Positions 26,339-34,765 of a stretch of DNA of 64,000 nt are shown one piece after another. The stretch is from Dyella_A sp050749815. GTDB lineage: Bacteria; Pseudomonadota; Gammaproteobacteria; Xanthomonadales; Rhodanobacteraceae. Each line of letters begins with the position of its first letter. Within the stretch, counting starts at the first letter, position 1. The translations under genes and the position numbers were made by a program. The stretch is taken from NCBI RefSeq assembly GCF_050749815.1, contig NZ_CP192735.1, positions 3,914,692 through 3,978,691 on the forward strand, given 5' to 3'. The notes under the pieces were generated by a model. It did not search any database. It saw nothing but the letters and a program-made list of their open reading frames with translations, and was not told the origin of the DNA.

Positions 26339-26952
26339 ACAGATCGACTTTTTGCAGGATTTCCGACGAAGATGCCAGCGCGAGAAATTGAGGAGACGAC
26401 CACGGCTCCCATTCCGATGACCGACTCAGCGGCAATCGAGAGTCCTTCCCTGAGAGACGCATTGGTTCCCATATACGTGCCGGTACCTATCTGGCACCGA
26501 CCACTTATGTTGACAGCGGGCGCTGTCGTTACGAAGTCCTCCAGCGAGCAGTCATGCCCGACCGTAGTGGAAAGATTGAGCTGTACGTGCGCGCCGATTT
26601 GTATGTCGCAAGTGAGTATGCATCCGGCACAGATCACTACTCCGGTACCGATTTCTATCGAGCGCCCTTGCACCACCGTCGGGTGGATGATCGTCGGATA
26701 CCGTGTTTCTGGTGGCAGCGAATCGCGAACGGCGCGGCGGGCCGCTGGATTGCCTAGCGCCAATACCAGTTCTGTCTTCGCAGGATCAAATTGGGATAGA
26801 GGAAGGACAGGGAGGCCGCTTACAGTGCGGTCCTTCCATATCTCGTCAGTCTCGAAAAACGAGGCGACTTTGTTGCCTAAGCCAGCGTGATCCAGGAGCG
26901 AAAGTACCTCGCGCCCGAAGCCGCCTGACCCGAAGATCCCTATCTTTCGCAT
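26335..26952 (-). CDS. PglD/NeuD-type sugar O/N-acyltransferase (left-handed beta helix)
   Basis: This 205-residue protein has an N-terminal PglD_N Rossmann-like part (KIGIFGSGGFGREVLSLLD) and then hexapeptide repeats (about 90-195; IEIGTGVVICAGCILTCDIQIGAHVQLN). The catalytic-type His is in TTVGHDCSLEDFV, and GNPAKSRSV ends the protein. PglD acetylates UDP-4-amino sugars; relatives use dTDP-amino sugars. Next to a DegT aminotransferase the likely job is N-acylation of the amino sugar. It is the first gene of the five-gene cassette and starts 33 bp after etfA. Confidence 0.88.
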   Translation of the reverse strand: MRKIGIFGSGGFGREVLSLLDHAGLGNKVASFFETDEIWKDRTVSGLPVLPLSQFDPAKTELVLALGNPAARRAVRDSLPPETRYPTIIHPTVVQGRSIEIGTGVVICAGCILTCDIQIGAHVQLNLSTTVGHDCSLEDFVTTAPAVNISGRCQIGTGTYMGTNASLREGLSIAAESVIGMGAVVVSSISRAGIFVGNPAKSRSV

Positions 26953-26985
26953 TCGCTGCTCCTGCAGTTAGTTGAGTCCGCTGTT

Positions 26986-27927
26986 TCAGATTTGGGATTC
27001 GAGCTCCGGAAGGATCTTGAATAGGTCACCCACTAGGCCAATGTCAGCTACCTCGAAGATCGGCGCCTCGCCGTCCTTGTTGATCGCCACGATGGTGCCG
27101 GCGTCCTTGATGCCGGTGAGGTGCTGGATGGCGCCGGAGATGCCGATGGCCATGTAAAGCTCGGGGGCGATGATCTTGCCGGTTTGGCCCACCTGCATTT
27201 CGTTGGGGCAGTAGCCAGCGTCCACGGCAGCGCGCGAGGCGCCCACGGCAGCGCCGATCTTGTCGGCGAACTTGTAGATGATGTCGAAGTTTTCCTTCGA
27301 GCCGACGCCGCGTCCGCCGGATACGACCTTGTTGGCGCTCTGCAGGTCGGGGCGGTCGCTCTTGCCCTGCTGCAGTTCCACGAAGCGGGTATGCGAGGGC
27401 AGGGTGGCGTCGACGCTCAGTGCTTCGATTGGGGCGCCCTGGTTGCCCATGGCCGCGGCGGACCACGACGCCGTGCGGATGGTGGCAACGACGGTGTGAT
27501 CCGGGTTCGCCTCCACGGTGACGATGGCGTTGCCGGCGTAGATCGGGCGCTTGAAGGAATGTGCACCTTCCACGCTCATCACGTCGCTGACCTGGGCCAC
27601 GCCGAGCAGGGCGGCCACGCGCGGGGCGAGGTCCTTGCCGAAGGTGGTGGAGGGGGCGAACACGTGGCTGTAGCCGGCGGCGGCCTTGGCCACCTGCGGT
27701 GCCAGTACGGCAGCCAGCGCGTGGGCATTCTCGGGCCTGGCGACGGTAAGCACGCGGCTGACGCCTTCGATCTTGGCCGCCTCGGCGGCGATAGCATCGG
27801 CGCTGTCTGCGAGCACCAGCACGTCGATGGCTTCGGGTTTGACGGCGATTGCAGCGCTCACGGCGCGCGCGGTAGCCGGGTTGAGCTTGCCGTGCAGGTG
27901 CTCGGCGATGACGAGGATCTTGCTCAT
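26986..27927 (-). CDS. etfA: Electron transfer flavoprotein, alpha subunit
   Basis: This 313-residue FAD-binding subunit starts MSKILVIAEHLHGKLNPAT. The C-terminal FAD domain shows VSGGRGVGSKENFDIIYKFADKIGAAVGASRAAVDAG and the GQTGKIIAPELYMAIGISGAIQHLTG signature. It passes electrons from acyl-CoA dehydrogenases to ETF-QO. The ATG at 27927 was chosen; the open frame upstream runs through the repeat between etfA and etfB. In Xanthomonas etfA marks one border of the LPS locus. Confidence 0.96.
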   Translation of the reverse strand: MSKILVIAEHLHGKLNPATARAVSAAIAVKPEAIDVLVLADSADAIAAEAAKIEGVSRVLTVARPENAHALAAVLAPQVAKAAAGYSHVFAPSTTFGKDLAPRVAALLGVAQVSDVMSVEGAHSFKRPIYAGNAIVTVEANPDHTVVATIRTASWSAAAMGNQGAPIEALSVDATLPSHTRFVELQQGKSDRPDLQSANKVVSGGRGVGSKENFDIIYKFADKIGAAVGASRAAVDAGYCPNEMQVGQTGKIIAPELYMAIGISGAIQHLTGIKDAGTIVAINKDGEAPIFEVADIGLVGDLFKILPELESQI

Positions 27928-27948
27928 GGGTGTCTCCGGTGTTCCATG

Positions 27949-28028
27949 TAGGAGCCTGCTTGCGGGCGATGCTCTTCTCGCTTCGCTGTGGATCAGGAGC
28001 AACAGCATCGCCCGCGAGCGGGCTCCTA
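27949..28028. repeat. REP-like inverted repeat, family A copy 2
   Basis: Arms 27949-27973 and 28004-28028 are inverted copies with two mismatches and a 30-bp spacer. Each left arm agrees with that of the copy at 1911 in 24 of 25 bases. It lies in the 114-bp gap between etfB and etfA, where it may set the ratio of the two messages. Confidence 0.8.
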
Positions 28029-28041
28029 CGGATGATGGGGT

Positions 28042-28788
28042 TTACAGCAGGCCTTTTTGCTTGAGCGCGGCGACCAGTTCGGCGGCGTCCTTCACCATCA
28101 CGCCCTTGCTGCGCTTGGCTGGTGCCGCGTAATGCGTGGTCTTCAGGTGGTCGTGCGACTCGACGGCCAGTGAGTCGAATTCGATCGTGTCGATCGGCTT
28201 GGACTTGGCCTTCATGATGTCCGGCAGCTTGATGAAGCGCGGCTCGTTGAGGCGCAGGTCGGTGGTCACCACGGCGGGCAGCTCGGCTTCGATCACTTCC
28301 AGGCCGGCGTCGACTTCGCGCGTCACGGTGGCCTTGCCGTCGGCGATCTCCAGCTTGCTGGCGAAGGTGGCCTGCGGACGGTCCCACAGCGCGGCGAGCA
28401 TCTGGCCGGTCTGGTTGGCGTCGTCGTCGATCGCCTGCTTGCCCATCAGCACCAGACCGGGCTGCTCCTTCTCCACCAGCTTGAGGAAGGTGCGCGCGGC
28501 GGTCAGCGGCTGAACGGCTTCGCTGGTGACCACGTGGATGGCGCGGTTCGCGCCCATGGCCAGGCCGTTGCGCAAGTGCGCGGTGAGGTCGGCCGGGCCG
28601 ATACCCACCACCACGACCTCGTCGGCCACGCCTTTTTCGCGCAGGCGCAGGGCCTCTTCCAGGGCGATGTCATCGAACGGATTGGCGGAGAGCTTCACGC
28701 CGTCGGTCACCACGCCGGTGCCGTCGGGCTTCACCTGGATGCGGACGTTGTAGTCCACGACGCGCTTGTAGCCGACCAGAATCTTCAT
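28042..28788 (-). CDS. etfB: Electron transfer flavoprotein, beta subunit
   Basis: This 248-residue AMP-binding subunit starts MKILVGYKRVVDYNVRIQ. It has NPFDDIALEEALRLREKG near the N-terminus and the ETF beta signature LVLMGKQAIDDDANQTGQMLAALWDRPQATFAS. The C-terminal recognition-loop region VVTTDLRLNEPRFIKLPDIMKAKSKPI is typical. The ATG at 28788 matches family starts; 14 more open codons upstream are not conserved. It pairs with etfA after the REP-like repeat. Confidence 0.96.
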   Translation of the reverse strand: MKILVGYKRVVDYNVRIQVKPDGTGVVTDGVKLSANPFDDIALEEALRLREKGVADEVVVVGIGPADLTAHLRNGLAMGANRAIHVVTSEAVQPLTAARTFLKLVEKEQPGLVLMGKQAIDDDANQTGQMLAALWDRPQATFASKLEIADGKATVTREVDAGLEVIEAELPAVVTTDLRLNEPRFIKLPDIMKAKSKPIDTIEFDSLAVESHDHLKTTHYAAPAKRSKGVMVKDAAELVAALKQKGLL

Positions 28789-28890
28789 GGATATACCTCG
28801 GATGACGGGCGCCCTCACCGGAAGGCGCAAACGCTGAATGATACCAAACCCCTGCTTGGTGCTAGCTCTGCGATGCCTCGCGCGGGAGGC

Positions 28891-30972
28891 TCAATCGAAC
28901 GCTCGTTCCAGCGCGGCGCGCGCCACGGAGAGGGAGAAATGGGAACGAACGTGCTCCGCTGAGGCAGCCGAAAGCCGCTCCCAGAGGGCCTGATCGTCGT
29001 TCAGCTTGATCACCTCGTCGGCGAACCTCGATGGCTCGTCTGCGAGCAAGGCATTGACGCCATGCTGCAGCCCCATGCCTTCGGCTGCCACGGAGGTGGC
29101 GACCACAGGCAACCCGTGGCTCATCGCGGTATTCACTTTGCCTTTCACACCGGCCCCGATGCGCAGCGGAGCCAGCGCAACGCGGCTGCCCTGCATCCAG
29201 GGTTCGAGATCGGGCACCCGGCCATGGATGACGACACCATCGCGAGTAAATTCCCGCCGCAGACGTTCGGATATGTCACCCACCAGATGCAGTACGAGTT
29301 CGGGGCGCCTTTCATGCAGAAGCGGCCAGATCTCGTCAATGAGCCAGCGGATCGCATCCTCATTGGGCGGATGCCCGCAACCACCGACGAAAACCAGTCC
29401 ACTGCGCTCGCTAAATGATCGGCGGCTGCCCGGGACCTCGTGCATGTTGGGAAGCAGCAAAACTTTGGCGCCGGGTACGGCCTCAAGCAACAGCTTCTGT
29501 TCGACCGGACTCACCACCAAGGTGGCGTCGGCCCGCCGCACCAGGTTCAGCTCTCGACGTCGTGACGCCGCGGCCTGCCGTGAAAGCGCCGCACTGCCCA
29601 GATGCCTGGCTGTTCGCTCTTCCCTGACGAAGTGCAAGTCCTCGGTATCGAACAGCACCTTTGCATTCGGTACAAGGCGCCGGAACAGCGGTAGGTTGGT
29701 ATCGGCCACGTAGTAACGACACAGCATGGCGGCGTCGAGGCTGGCGCCTTCGCGCTTGAGCCAGCGAGAGAGCGAAGGCGACTGCGGTTTGCAGAGTACC
29801 TCCACGCCGTGTCGTCCCAGCAGCGCTATCTCGTCCGGAGCCGCTTGCCGGTTGTCGGCCATGAAGGTGACGCGCCAGCCCATACTGCGCAGCAGCTTCA
29901 TGATGTTGATTACCTGCACCGAGCCCGCGTCGCGCGTGGGGTCGGGAGTCAGCGCGTCGATAACTAATATGTGTTTGGCTTCGCGCTGAATTGCCCGCTC
30001 TACCGGCACGTCTGGGCGTGGCTGGCGCTGCAGTGCATCTCCCCATTTAGCCTTGAAGATTTCCAGATTGGTGCGCTGGTGCTGTTTCACACCGGCGAAT
30101 GGATCGATGCCCGAGCTGATGCCCTCGTGGTGCACGATCATGCTGCGCGGCTCATAGATGACGCGGTGGCCGAGTGCGCGGACTGCGAACGCCAAGTCCA
30201 TGTCCTCGCAGTAGGCCGGAGCGTAGCGCGCATCGAAGCGCCCAGCCTCGTCAAAAAGCGCCTTGCTGATCAGCAGCGAGGCGCCGGAGACGTAGTCGAC
30301 GTCGCGCCGATACAGATAGCGCGGATCGTCTCGGCGATCGAAACGCCCTACGTTCCAGGCTTTGGCGTCCGAGTAGACCAAGCCTCCAGCCTCCTGGAGG
30401 CGTCCGTCAGGGTAGACCAGCCGGCTGCCGGTGATGCCGCAGCCGGGTTCTTCACGGTAGGTTTCCAGCAGGGCATCAAGCCAGCCGGGGGTCACCTGGG
30501 TATCGTTGTTGAGAAAAAACAGGAAAGCCCCCCTTGCATCAGCAGCTGCGCGGTTACAGCTGCCGATGAACCCAAGATTTTCCCGGTTGATCAGCAGGCG
30601 CAGCCCCTGCACGCGGGCGAGAATCTCGGCACTGCCGTCCGACGAGGCGTCGTCGACCACTAGCACCTCGATAGGAACGATGGGCGGATGCGCTGCAATC
30701 GAGCGCAGGCACGCCAGGGTCCAAGCCAGCTTGCCATGGACGGGGATGATCACAGTGGCTTCGGGCGAATCCGACGCCGGAACCGCAAACGGCGCGAAAG
30801 GAACATCGAGCGGGGCTAAGGAAAGGGAGTCATCCTGCGATGGCCGCGGTTGAAATTCGCGTGCCACGCGCGCCACCGTGCCGCGTAGCCCTCGCTGCGC
30901 CATGCTGCCGCGGATGCGCTGAAAGAGATAGCGCAACCTTTGGGCACGCCATTGCAGGGTGTCGAGGTACAT
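28891..30972 (-). CDS. Double-domain glycosyltransferase (GT2 + GT4)
   Basis: This 693-residue protein has a GT2 domain (about 72-300: ATVIIPVHGKLAWTLACLRS, FLNNDTQVTPGWLDALLE, AYCEDMDLAFAV) followed by a GT4-like domain (about 315-690: DPTRDAGSVQVINIMKLL, GLVFVGGCGHPPNEDAIRW, VALAPLRIGAGVKGKVNTAMSHG). Both halves match the C-terminal 650 residues of the 1068-residue protein at 10607 motif by motif, so the two are paralogs. The start at 30972 lies 14 bp after the etf-QO stop; the frame remains open through etf-QO but that part is antisense-frame noise. It likely acts in LPS or another glycan. Confidence 0.87.
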   Translation of the reverse strand: MYLDTLQWRAQRLRYLFQRIRGSMAQRGLRGTVARVAREFQPRPSQDDSLSLAPLDVPFAPFAVPASDSPEATVIIPVHGKLAWTLACLRSIAAHPPIVPIEVLVVDDASSDGSAEILARVQGLRLLINRENLGFIGSCNRAAADARGAFLFFLNNDTQVTPGWLDALLETYREEPGCGITGSRLVYPDGRLQEAGGLVYSDAKAWNVGRFDRRDDPRYLYRRDVDYVSGASLLISKALFDEAGRFDARYAPAYCEDMDLAFAVRALGHRVIYEPRSMIVHHEGISSGIDPFAGVKQHQRTNLEIFKAKWGDALQRQPRPDVPVERAIQREAKHILVIDALTPDPTRDAGSVQVINIMKLLRSMGWRVTFMADNRQAAPDEIALLGRHGVEVLCKPQSPSLSRWLKREGASLDAAMLCRYYVADTNLPLFRRLVPNAKVLFDTEDLHFVREERTARHLGSAALSRQAAASRRRELNLVRRADATLVVSPVEQKLLLEAVPGAKVLLLPNMHEVPGSRRSFSERSGLVFVGGCGHPPNEDAIRWLIDEIWPLLHERRPELVLHLVGDISERLRREFTRDGVVIHGRVPDLEPWMQGSRVALAPLRIGAGVKGKVNTAMSHGLPVVATSVAAEGMGLQHGVNALLADEPSRFADEVIKLNDDQALWERLSAASAEHVRSHFSLSVARAALERAFD

Positions 30973-30986
30973 GGAGCCGCCGTGGA

Positions 30987-32588
30987 CTAGAGATTCTGAT
31001 AATTCGGCCCCGAGCCACCTTCCGGCGTCACCCAGTTGATGATCTGGTAGGGGTCCTTGATGTCGCAGGTCTTGCAGTGCACGCAGTTGGCGGCGTTGAT
31101 CTGCAGGCGCTTGCCCGCCTCGTCGTTGACGATCTCGTAGACGTTGGCGGGGCAAAAGCGGGTGCACGGGTTGCCGTACTCCTCGGCGCACTTCGTCACG
31201 CAGATCGAGGTATCTGCCACGTGCAGGTGGATCGGCTGGTCCTCGTCGTGCTCGGTGGCGGCAAAGTAGACACTGGCGAGGCGGTCGCGCGGCGGCAACT
31301 CGCGTTGCACGTAGTCGCGCTTCGGTTCTTCCTGCTCGCCGAGCTTGTGCAGCGATGACCAGTCGGCCTTGTTCTTCAGCGTCCACGGCGAGGCGCCGCC
31401 AGTGACGGTTTCCCAGGCGGCGTTGAGCATGCCGAACCACAGGCCCTTCTTGAAGGCGGGCTTGATGTTGCGCACCTTCTTCAGCTCGGCCATCACTTCC
31501 GAGCTGCGCAGCTTCGCGTCGAAGCCGGCGGGCTTGAGGTCGTTGGCGGCCAGGTGCTCGGCGGCAAGCATGCCGCTGCGGATCGCCTGATGCGTGCCCT
31601 TGATCTTGGGCACGTTGAGCAGACCAGCGGTGTCGCCGATCAGCAGCGCACCGGGCATCTCGGTCTTCGGCAACGACTGATAGCCGCCGGTGACGATGGC
31701 GCGCGCGCCGGCCGAGAGGATGGTGCCGCCCTCGAGCAGGGGCTTCATCATCGGGTGGTTCTTCCACTGCTGGAAGGCTTCCCACGGCTGGTAGTTCGGG
31801 TCGGTGTAATCCAGGCCGCTCACGTAGCCCAGTGCCACGCGGTCGCCGTCCAGGTGATAGAGGAAGCTGCCGCCGTAGGTGCGCGTGTCGGCCGGCCAGC
31901 CGAAGCTGTGCACGATCTTGCCCGGCGTGACGCGCCCGGCCGGCAGTTGCCACAGCTCCTTGATGCCGATGGAGTAGCCCTGGGGGTCGCTGTCCTTGTC
32001 CAGCGCAAAGCGCTTGATCAGCTGCTTGGTGAGGCTGCCGCGCGCGCCTTCGGCCAGCACGGTGACCTTGGCCTTGATGTCGATGCCCTGGGTGTAGCCG
32101 GCCTTGTGGGTGCCGTCCTTCGCCACGCCCATGTCGCCGATGCGCACGCCGGCGACCGAGCCGTCCTCGTTATAGAAGGTGTCGGCGGCGGCGAAGCCGG
32201 GGAACACATCCACGCCCAGCGCTTCGGCCTGCGGCGCCAGCCAGGCGCACATGGCGCCCAGCGAGACGATCACGTTGCCGTGGTTGTTCATGCCCGGCGG
32301 CACCGGCAGCTTGCGCCCGCCGGTCTTGCTGAGCAGCCAGAACTCGTCTTCCTTGGCGTCCACGCAGATCGGCGGCGGATTCTTTCGCCAGTCGGGCAGC
32401 AGCGCGTCGAGCGGACCGGTTTCGATCACCGCGCCGGAAAGGATCTGGGCGCCGATGGTCGAAGCCTTCTCGATCACACAAATAGATGTGTCGGGCTGGA
32501 GCTGCTTGAGGCGGATCGCGAAGGACAGCCCCGCGGGGCCGGCACCCACGACGATCACGTCGTATTCCATCGTCTCGCGTTCGCTCAT
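30987..32588 (-). CDS. etfD: Electron transfer flavoprotein-ubiquinone oxidoreductase
   Basis: This 533-residue membrane-associated flavoprotein carries electrons from ETF to ubiquinone. The FAD motif is VIVVGAGPAGLSFAIRL near the N-terminus, the HxGW-like ubiquinone region appears as KIVHSFGWPADTRTYGGSF, and the C-terminal 4Fe-4S domain shows ANCVHCKTCDIKDP with three of the cluster cysteines and an upstream PCTRFCPANVYE. The start used is ATG 32588 (MSERETMEYDV); ATG 32600 is an in-frame alternative. It is the first gene of a minus-strand run that goes on to the glycosyltransferase, etfB and etfA. Confidence 0.94.
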   Translation of the reverse strand: MSERETMEYDVIVVGAGPAGLSFAIRLKQLQPDTSICVIEKASTIGAQILSGAVIETGPLDALLPDWRKNPPPICVDAKEDEFWLLSKTGGRKLPVPPGMNNHGNVIVSLGAMCAWLAPQAEALGVDVFPGFAAADTFYNEDGSVAGVRIGDMGVAKDGTHKAGYTQGIDIKAKVTVLAEGARGSLTKQLIKRFALDKDSDPQGYSIGIKELWQLPAGRVTPGKIVHSFGWPADTRTYGGSFLYHLDGDRVALGYVSGLDYTDPNYQPWEAFQQWKNHPMMKPLLEGGTILSAGARAIVTGGYQSLPKTEMPGALLIGDTAGLLNVPKIKGTHQAIRSGMLAAEHLAANDLKPAGFDAKLRSSEVMAELKKVRNIKPAFKKGLWFGMLNAAWETVTGGASPWTLKNKADWSSLHKLGEQEEPKRDYVQRELPPRDRLASVYFAATEHDEDQPIHLHVADTSICVTKCAEEYGNPCTRFCPANVYEIVNDEAGKRLQINAANCVHCKTCDIKDPYQIINWVTPEGGSGPNYQNL

Positions 32589-32701
32589 CGCTGGCTCCAT
32601 CGTCTCGTGCGGGCGCGCGGGCAGACCGTGCGCGCGGGTATCGATCAGGACGCGCATTGTCCGTTTTCGCGTGCCGCGCGGCAAACGTGCTGCGCCACCG
32701 C

Positions 32702-32732
32702 TTGCAATCGCTTCACGCCGGGCGGCGATAAT
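32702..32732 (+). promoter_or_regulatory. Possible amidase promoter
   Basis: TTGCAA (32702-32707) and GATAAT (32727-32732) are spaced by 19 bp and end 28 bp before the amidase start, in the spacer divergent to etf-QO. A similar GGCGGCGATAATC block precedes gcvT. Confidence 0.4.
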
Positions 32733-32760
32733 CCCGGCACAGCACATACAGGGAGCCCGC

Positions 32761-34158
32761 ATGAATTCGTTACCGCCGATCGCCGAACGGGACATGCGCC
32801 GCGCCACGCTGTGCCAGTTGCTGCACTGGCTGGCGGCCGATCGCGTGCAGCCGCAGGTACTGGCGGACGTGTATCTGGAGGCGATCGAGCGCATCGACCC
32901 GCAGCTCAACGCCTATGTCGACGTGCGCGGCAGTTTGCTGCAGGAGCAGGCGCGCACGGCCGGCAAGCGCCGACGCGACGGCGTGATGGGCCGGCTCGAC
33001 GGCATTCCGATCGCGCTCAAGGACAACTTCGACGTGGCCGGCTGGCCGACCCGTGCCGGGTTGCCGGGGCGCGAAGCACCGGCCGAGGACGATGCGCACG
33101 TGGTCGCGCGTCTGCGTGCGTCCGGTGCCCTGCTCATCGGTAAGACCAACATGGACGAGGGCGCGCTCGGCGCGCTCACCGACAACCCGCATTTCGGCAC
33201 CACCCACAATCCTTATCGCCACGGCTACAGCGCGGGCGGCTCGTCCGGTGGCGCAGCGGCGGCCGTGGCCGCAGGACTGGCCGTGGCGGCGGTGGGATCG
33301 GACAGCCTCGGCTCGATCCGCATCCCCGCCAGCTACTGCGGCGTGTATGCGCTCAAGCCCACGCACGGGGAAATTTCCGCGCGTGGTCTGGTGCCGGCGG
33401 CGCGTCGTCTGGATGCCGTGGGCCTGCTTGCGCGCGGCGTGGACGATCTCACCGTGCTGCTGCAGGTGCTGGCCGGCTACGACGCGGACGACGCGCGCTC
33501 GCGCCGCCGCCGCGTGGCATTCGACCTGCCGGATTGGGAGCCGGGCCGCCTGCGTGCCGGCCTGCTCCCCGATCTCGGCGCGGTGGGTGTGTCGCCCAAG
33601 GTGCGGGCGGTGTTCGATGCCGCCATGGAAAAGCTGCCGCGCGAACTGGGCGAGCGGCGCACAGTGGATTTCAGCGACTGGGATTTCGCCCGCACGCGGC
33701 GCGCCGGCTTGCTGCTGATGGAGGCGGAGATGCTGGGCACCTTCGCCGCCGACCTGGCGAATACCGACAAGCCGGTGTCGCCGCGCTTCCGCCAGATGCT
33801 CGACTATGCGGCGCGCAAATCCGCCGGCGATTACGCCAACGCCGATCGCGTGCTCGACGCCGCCACGCTGAAGATGCGGCGCCTGTTTTCGCAGGTGGAC
33901 GTGCTGGTGTTGCCCACGACGCCGCAGGGCGCTTTTCCGCTCGACGGCCCGGCGCCGGATTCGATCGCCGACCTCACCAGCTTTGCCAGCCTCGCCGGCT
34001 GCCCGGCGGTGAGCATCCCGATGGGCACGCTGCCCGATGGCCTGCCGATCGGGCTGCAGCTGGTCGGCGCGCGTGGTTCGGACCTGCGTCTGCTGGAACT
34101 GGCCAGCGTGGTTGCCGCCACGCTCGATGCTGAGCCGGTGTATCCGGCGATCGCCTGA
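32761..34158 (+). CDS. Amidase (amidase signature family)
   Basis: This 465-residue serine hydrolase is of the amidase signature family. The Ser-cisSer-Lys triad is visible: Lys in GIPIALKDNFDVAGWPT (near 85), the cis-Ser in YSAGGSSGGAAAAVAAG (near 161), and the nucleophile region GSDSLGSIRIPASYCGVYALKPTHG (near 185). It resembles allophanate hydrolase-type and aryl/acyl amidases; no GatCAB partner genes are adjacent. The substrate is unknown. The ATG at 32761 was chosen because homology starts there and the GATAAT promoter-like site lies 28 bp upstream. The next gene starts 10 bp after its stop. Confidence 0.88.
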   Translation: MNSLPPIAERDMRRATLCQLLHWLAADRVQPQVLADVYLEAIERIDPQLNAYVDVRGSLLQEQARTAGKRRRDGVMGRLDGIPIALKDNFDVAGWPTRAGLPGREAPAEDDAHVVARLRASGALLIGKTNMDEGALGALTDNPHFGTTHNPYRHGYSAGGSSGGAAAAVAAGLAVAAVGSDSLGSIRIPASYCGVYALKPTHGEISARGLVPAARRLDAVGLLARGVDDLTVLLQVLAGYDADDARSRRRRVAFDLPDWEPGRLRAGLLPDLGAVGVSPKVRAVFDAAMEKLPRELGERRTVDFSDWDFARTRRAGLLLMEAEMLGTFAADLANTDKPVSPRFRQMLDYAARKSAGDYANADRVLDAATLKMRRLFSQVDVLVLPTTPQGAFPLDGPAPDSIADLTSFASLAGCPAVSIPMGTLPDGLPIGLQLVGARGSDLRLLELASVVAATLDAEPVYPAIA

Positions 34159-34168
34159 GTCGACGGTG

Positions 34169-34765
34169 ATGGGCGACGGTGCGTGGCAGGCGTTGCCGTT
34201 GCCGGGCGCAGACTTGGCCATCATCGAAGGCTGGCTGGCACCGGCGGAAGCCGATGCGCTGCTCGCCAAGCTGCTGACGGCGATCCCCTGGGAAAATCAC
34301 CGCATCCGCATGTTCGGTCGCGAGGTGGCGTCGCCGCGGCTGAGCTGCTGGATTGGCGACCCTGGCGCCAGCTATGTCTACTCGCGCACGCGCTTCGAAC
34401 CGCAACCCTGGCCGGCCGCGCTGGCCGACCTGCGCACACGCGTGGAGCGCGCCTGCGACGCGCCATTCAACAGCGTGCTGGCCAATCTCTACCGCAGTGG
34501 CAGCGACGCGATGGGCTGGCACAGCGACGACGAGCCGGAGCTGGGCGCTCGCCCGGTAATCGCCTCGTTGAGCCTGGGCGAAACACGACGCTTTCTGCTG
34601 CGCGCACGCGCCGGCGACACCCGCACCCACGAGCTGCAATTGGCGCGTGGCAGCCTGCTGCGTATGGGTGGCGACACCCAGCGCCACTACCGCCATGCAC
34701 TACCGCGGATGGCGCGCGTCAGCGCGCCGCGCCTCAATCTGACGTTCCGGCACATCCTGCGGTAG
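34169..34765 (+). CDS. AlkB-like 2-oxoglutarate/Fe(II) dioxygenase
   Basis: This 198-residue enzyme probably repairs alkylated bases by oxidative demethylation. The iron ligands are seen as MGWHSDDEPELG (HxD) and the distal His in GDTQRHYRHALP. The 2OG-binding arginines are in RLNLTFRHILR at the C-terminus, and NSVLANLYRSGSDAMGWH is the typical substrate-loop lead-in. It resembles the ALKBH2/AlkB-homolog subgroup common in Xanthomonadales. The ATG at 34169 was chosen, 10 bp after the amidase stop; upstream in-frame sequence overlaps the amidase. Confidence 0.88.
   Translation: MGDGAWQALPLPGADLAIIEGWLAPAEADALLAKLLTAIPWENHRIRMFGREVASPRLSCWIGDPGASYVYSRTRFEPQPWPAALADLRTRVERACDAPFNSVLANLYRSGSDAMGWHSDDEPELGARPVIASLSLGETRRFLLRARAGDTRTHELQLARGSLLRMGGDTQRHYRHALPRMARVSAPRLNLTFRHILR

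Noticed and set aside
27044..28387. Open frame of 447 codons on the minus strand across etfA and etfB
   Set aside because: It is in another frame than both etf genes and gives an R/G/H-rich product without domains.
30973..31953. N-terminal extension of the GT2-GT4 protein through etf-QO
   Set aside because: The added 327 residues are in a wrong frame of etf-QO; homology begins at MYLDTLQWRAQ (30972).
31554..33143. Open frame of 529 codons on the plus strand
   Set aside because: It is the antisense shadow of etf-QO that runs into the amidase gene in a wrong frame.
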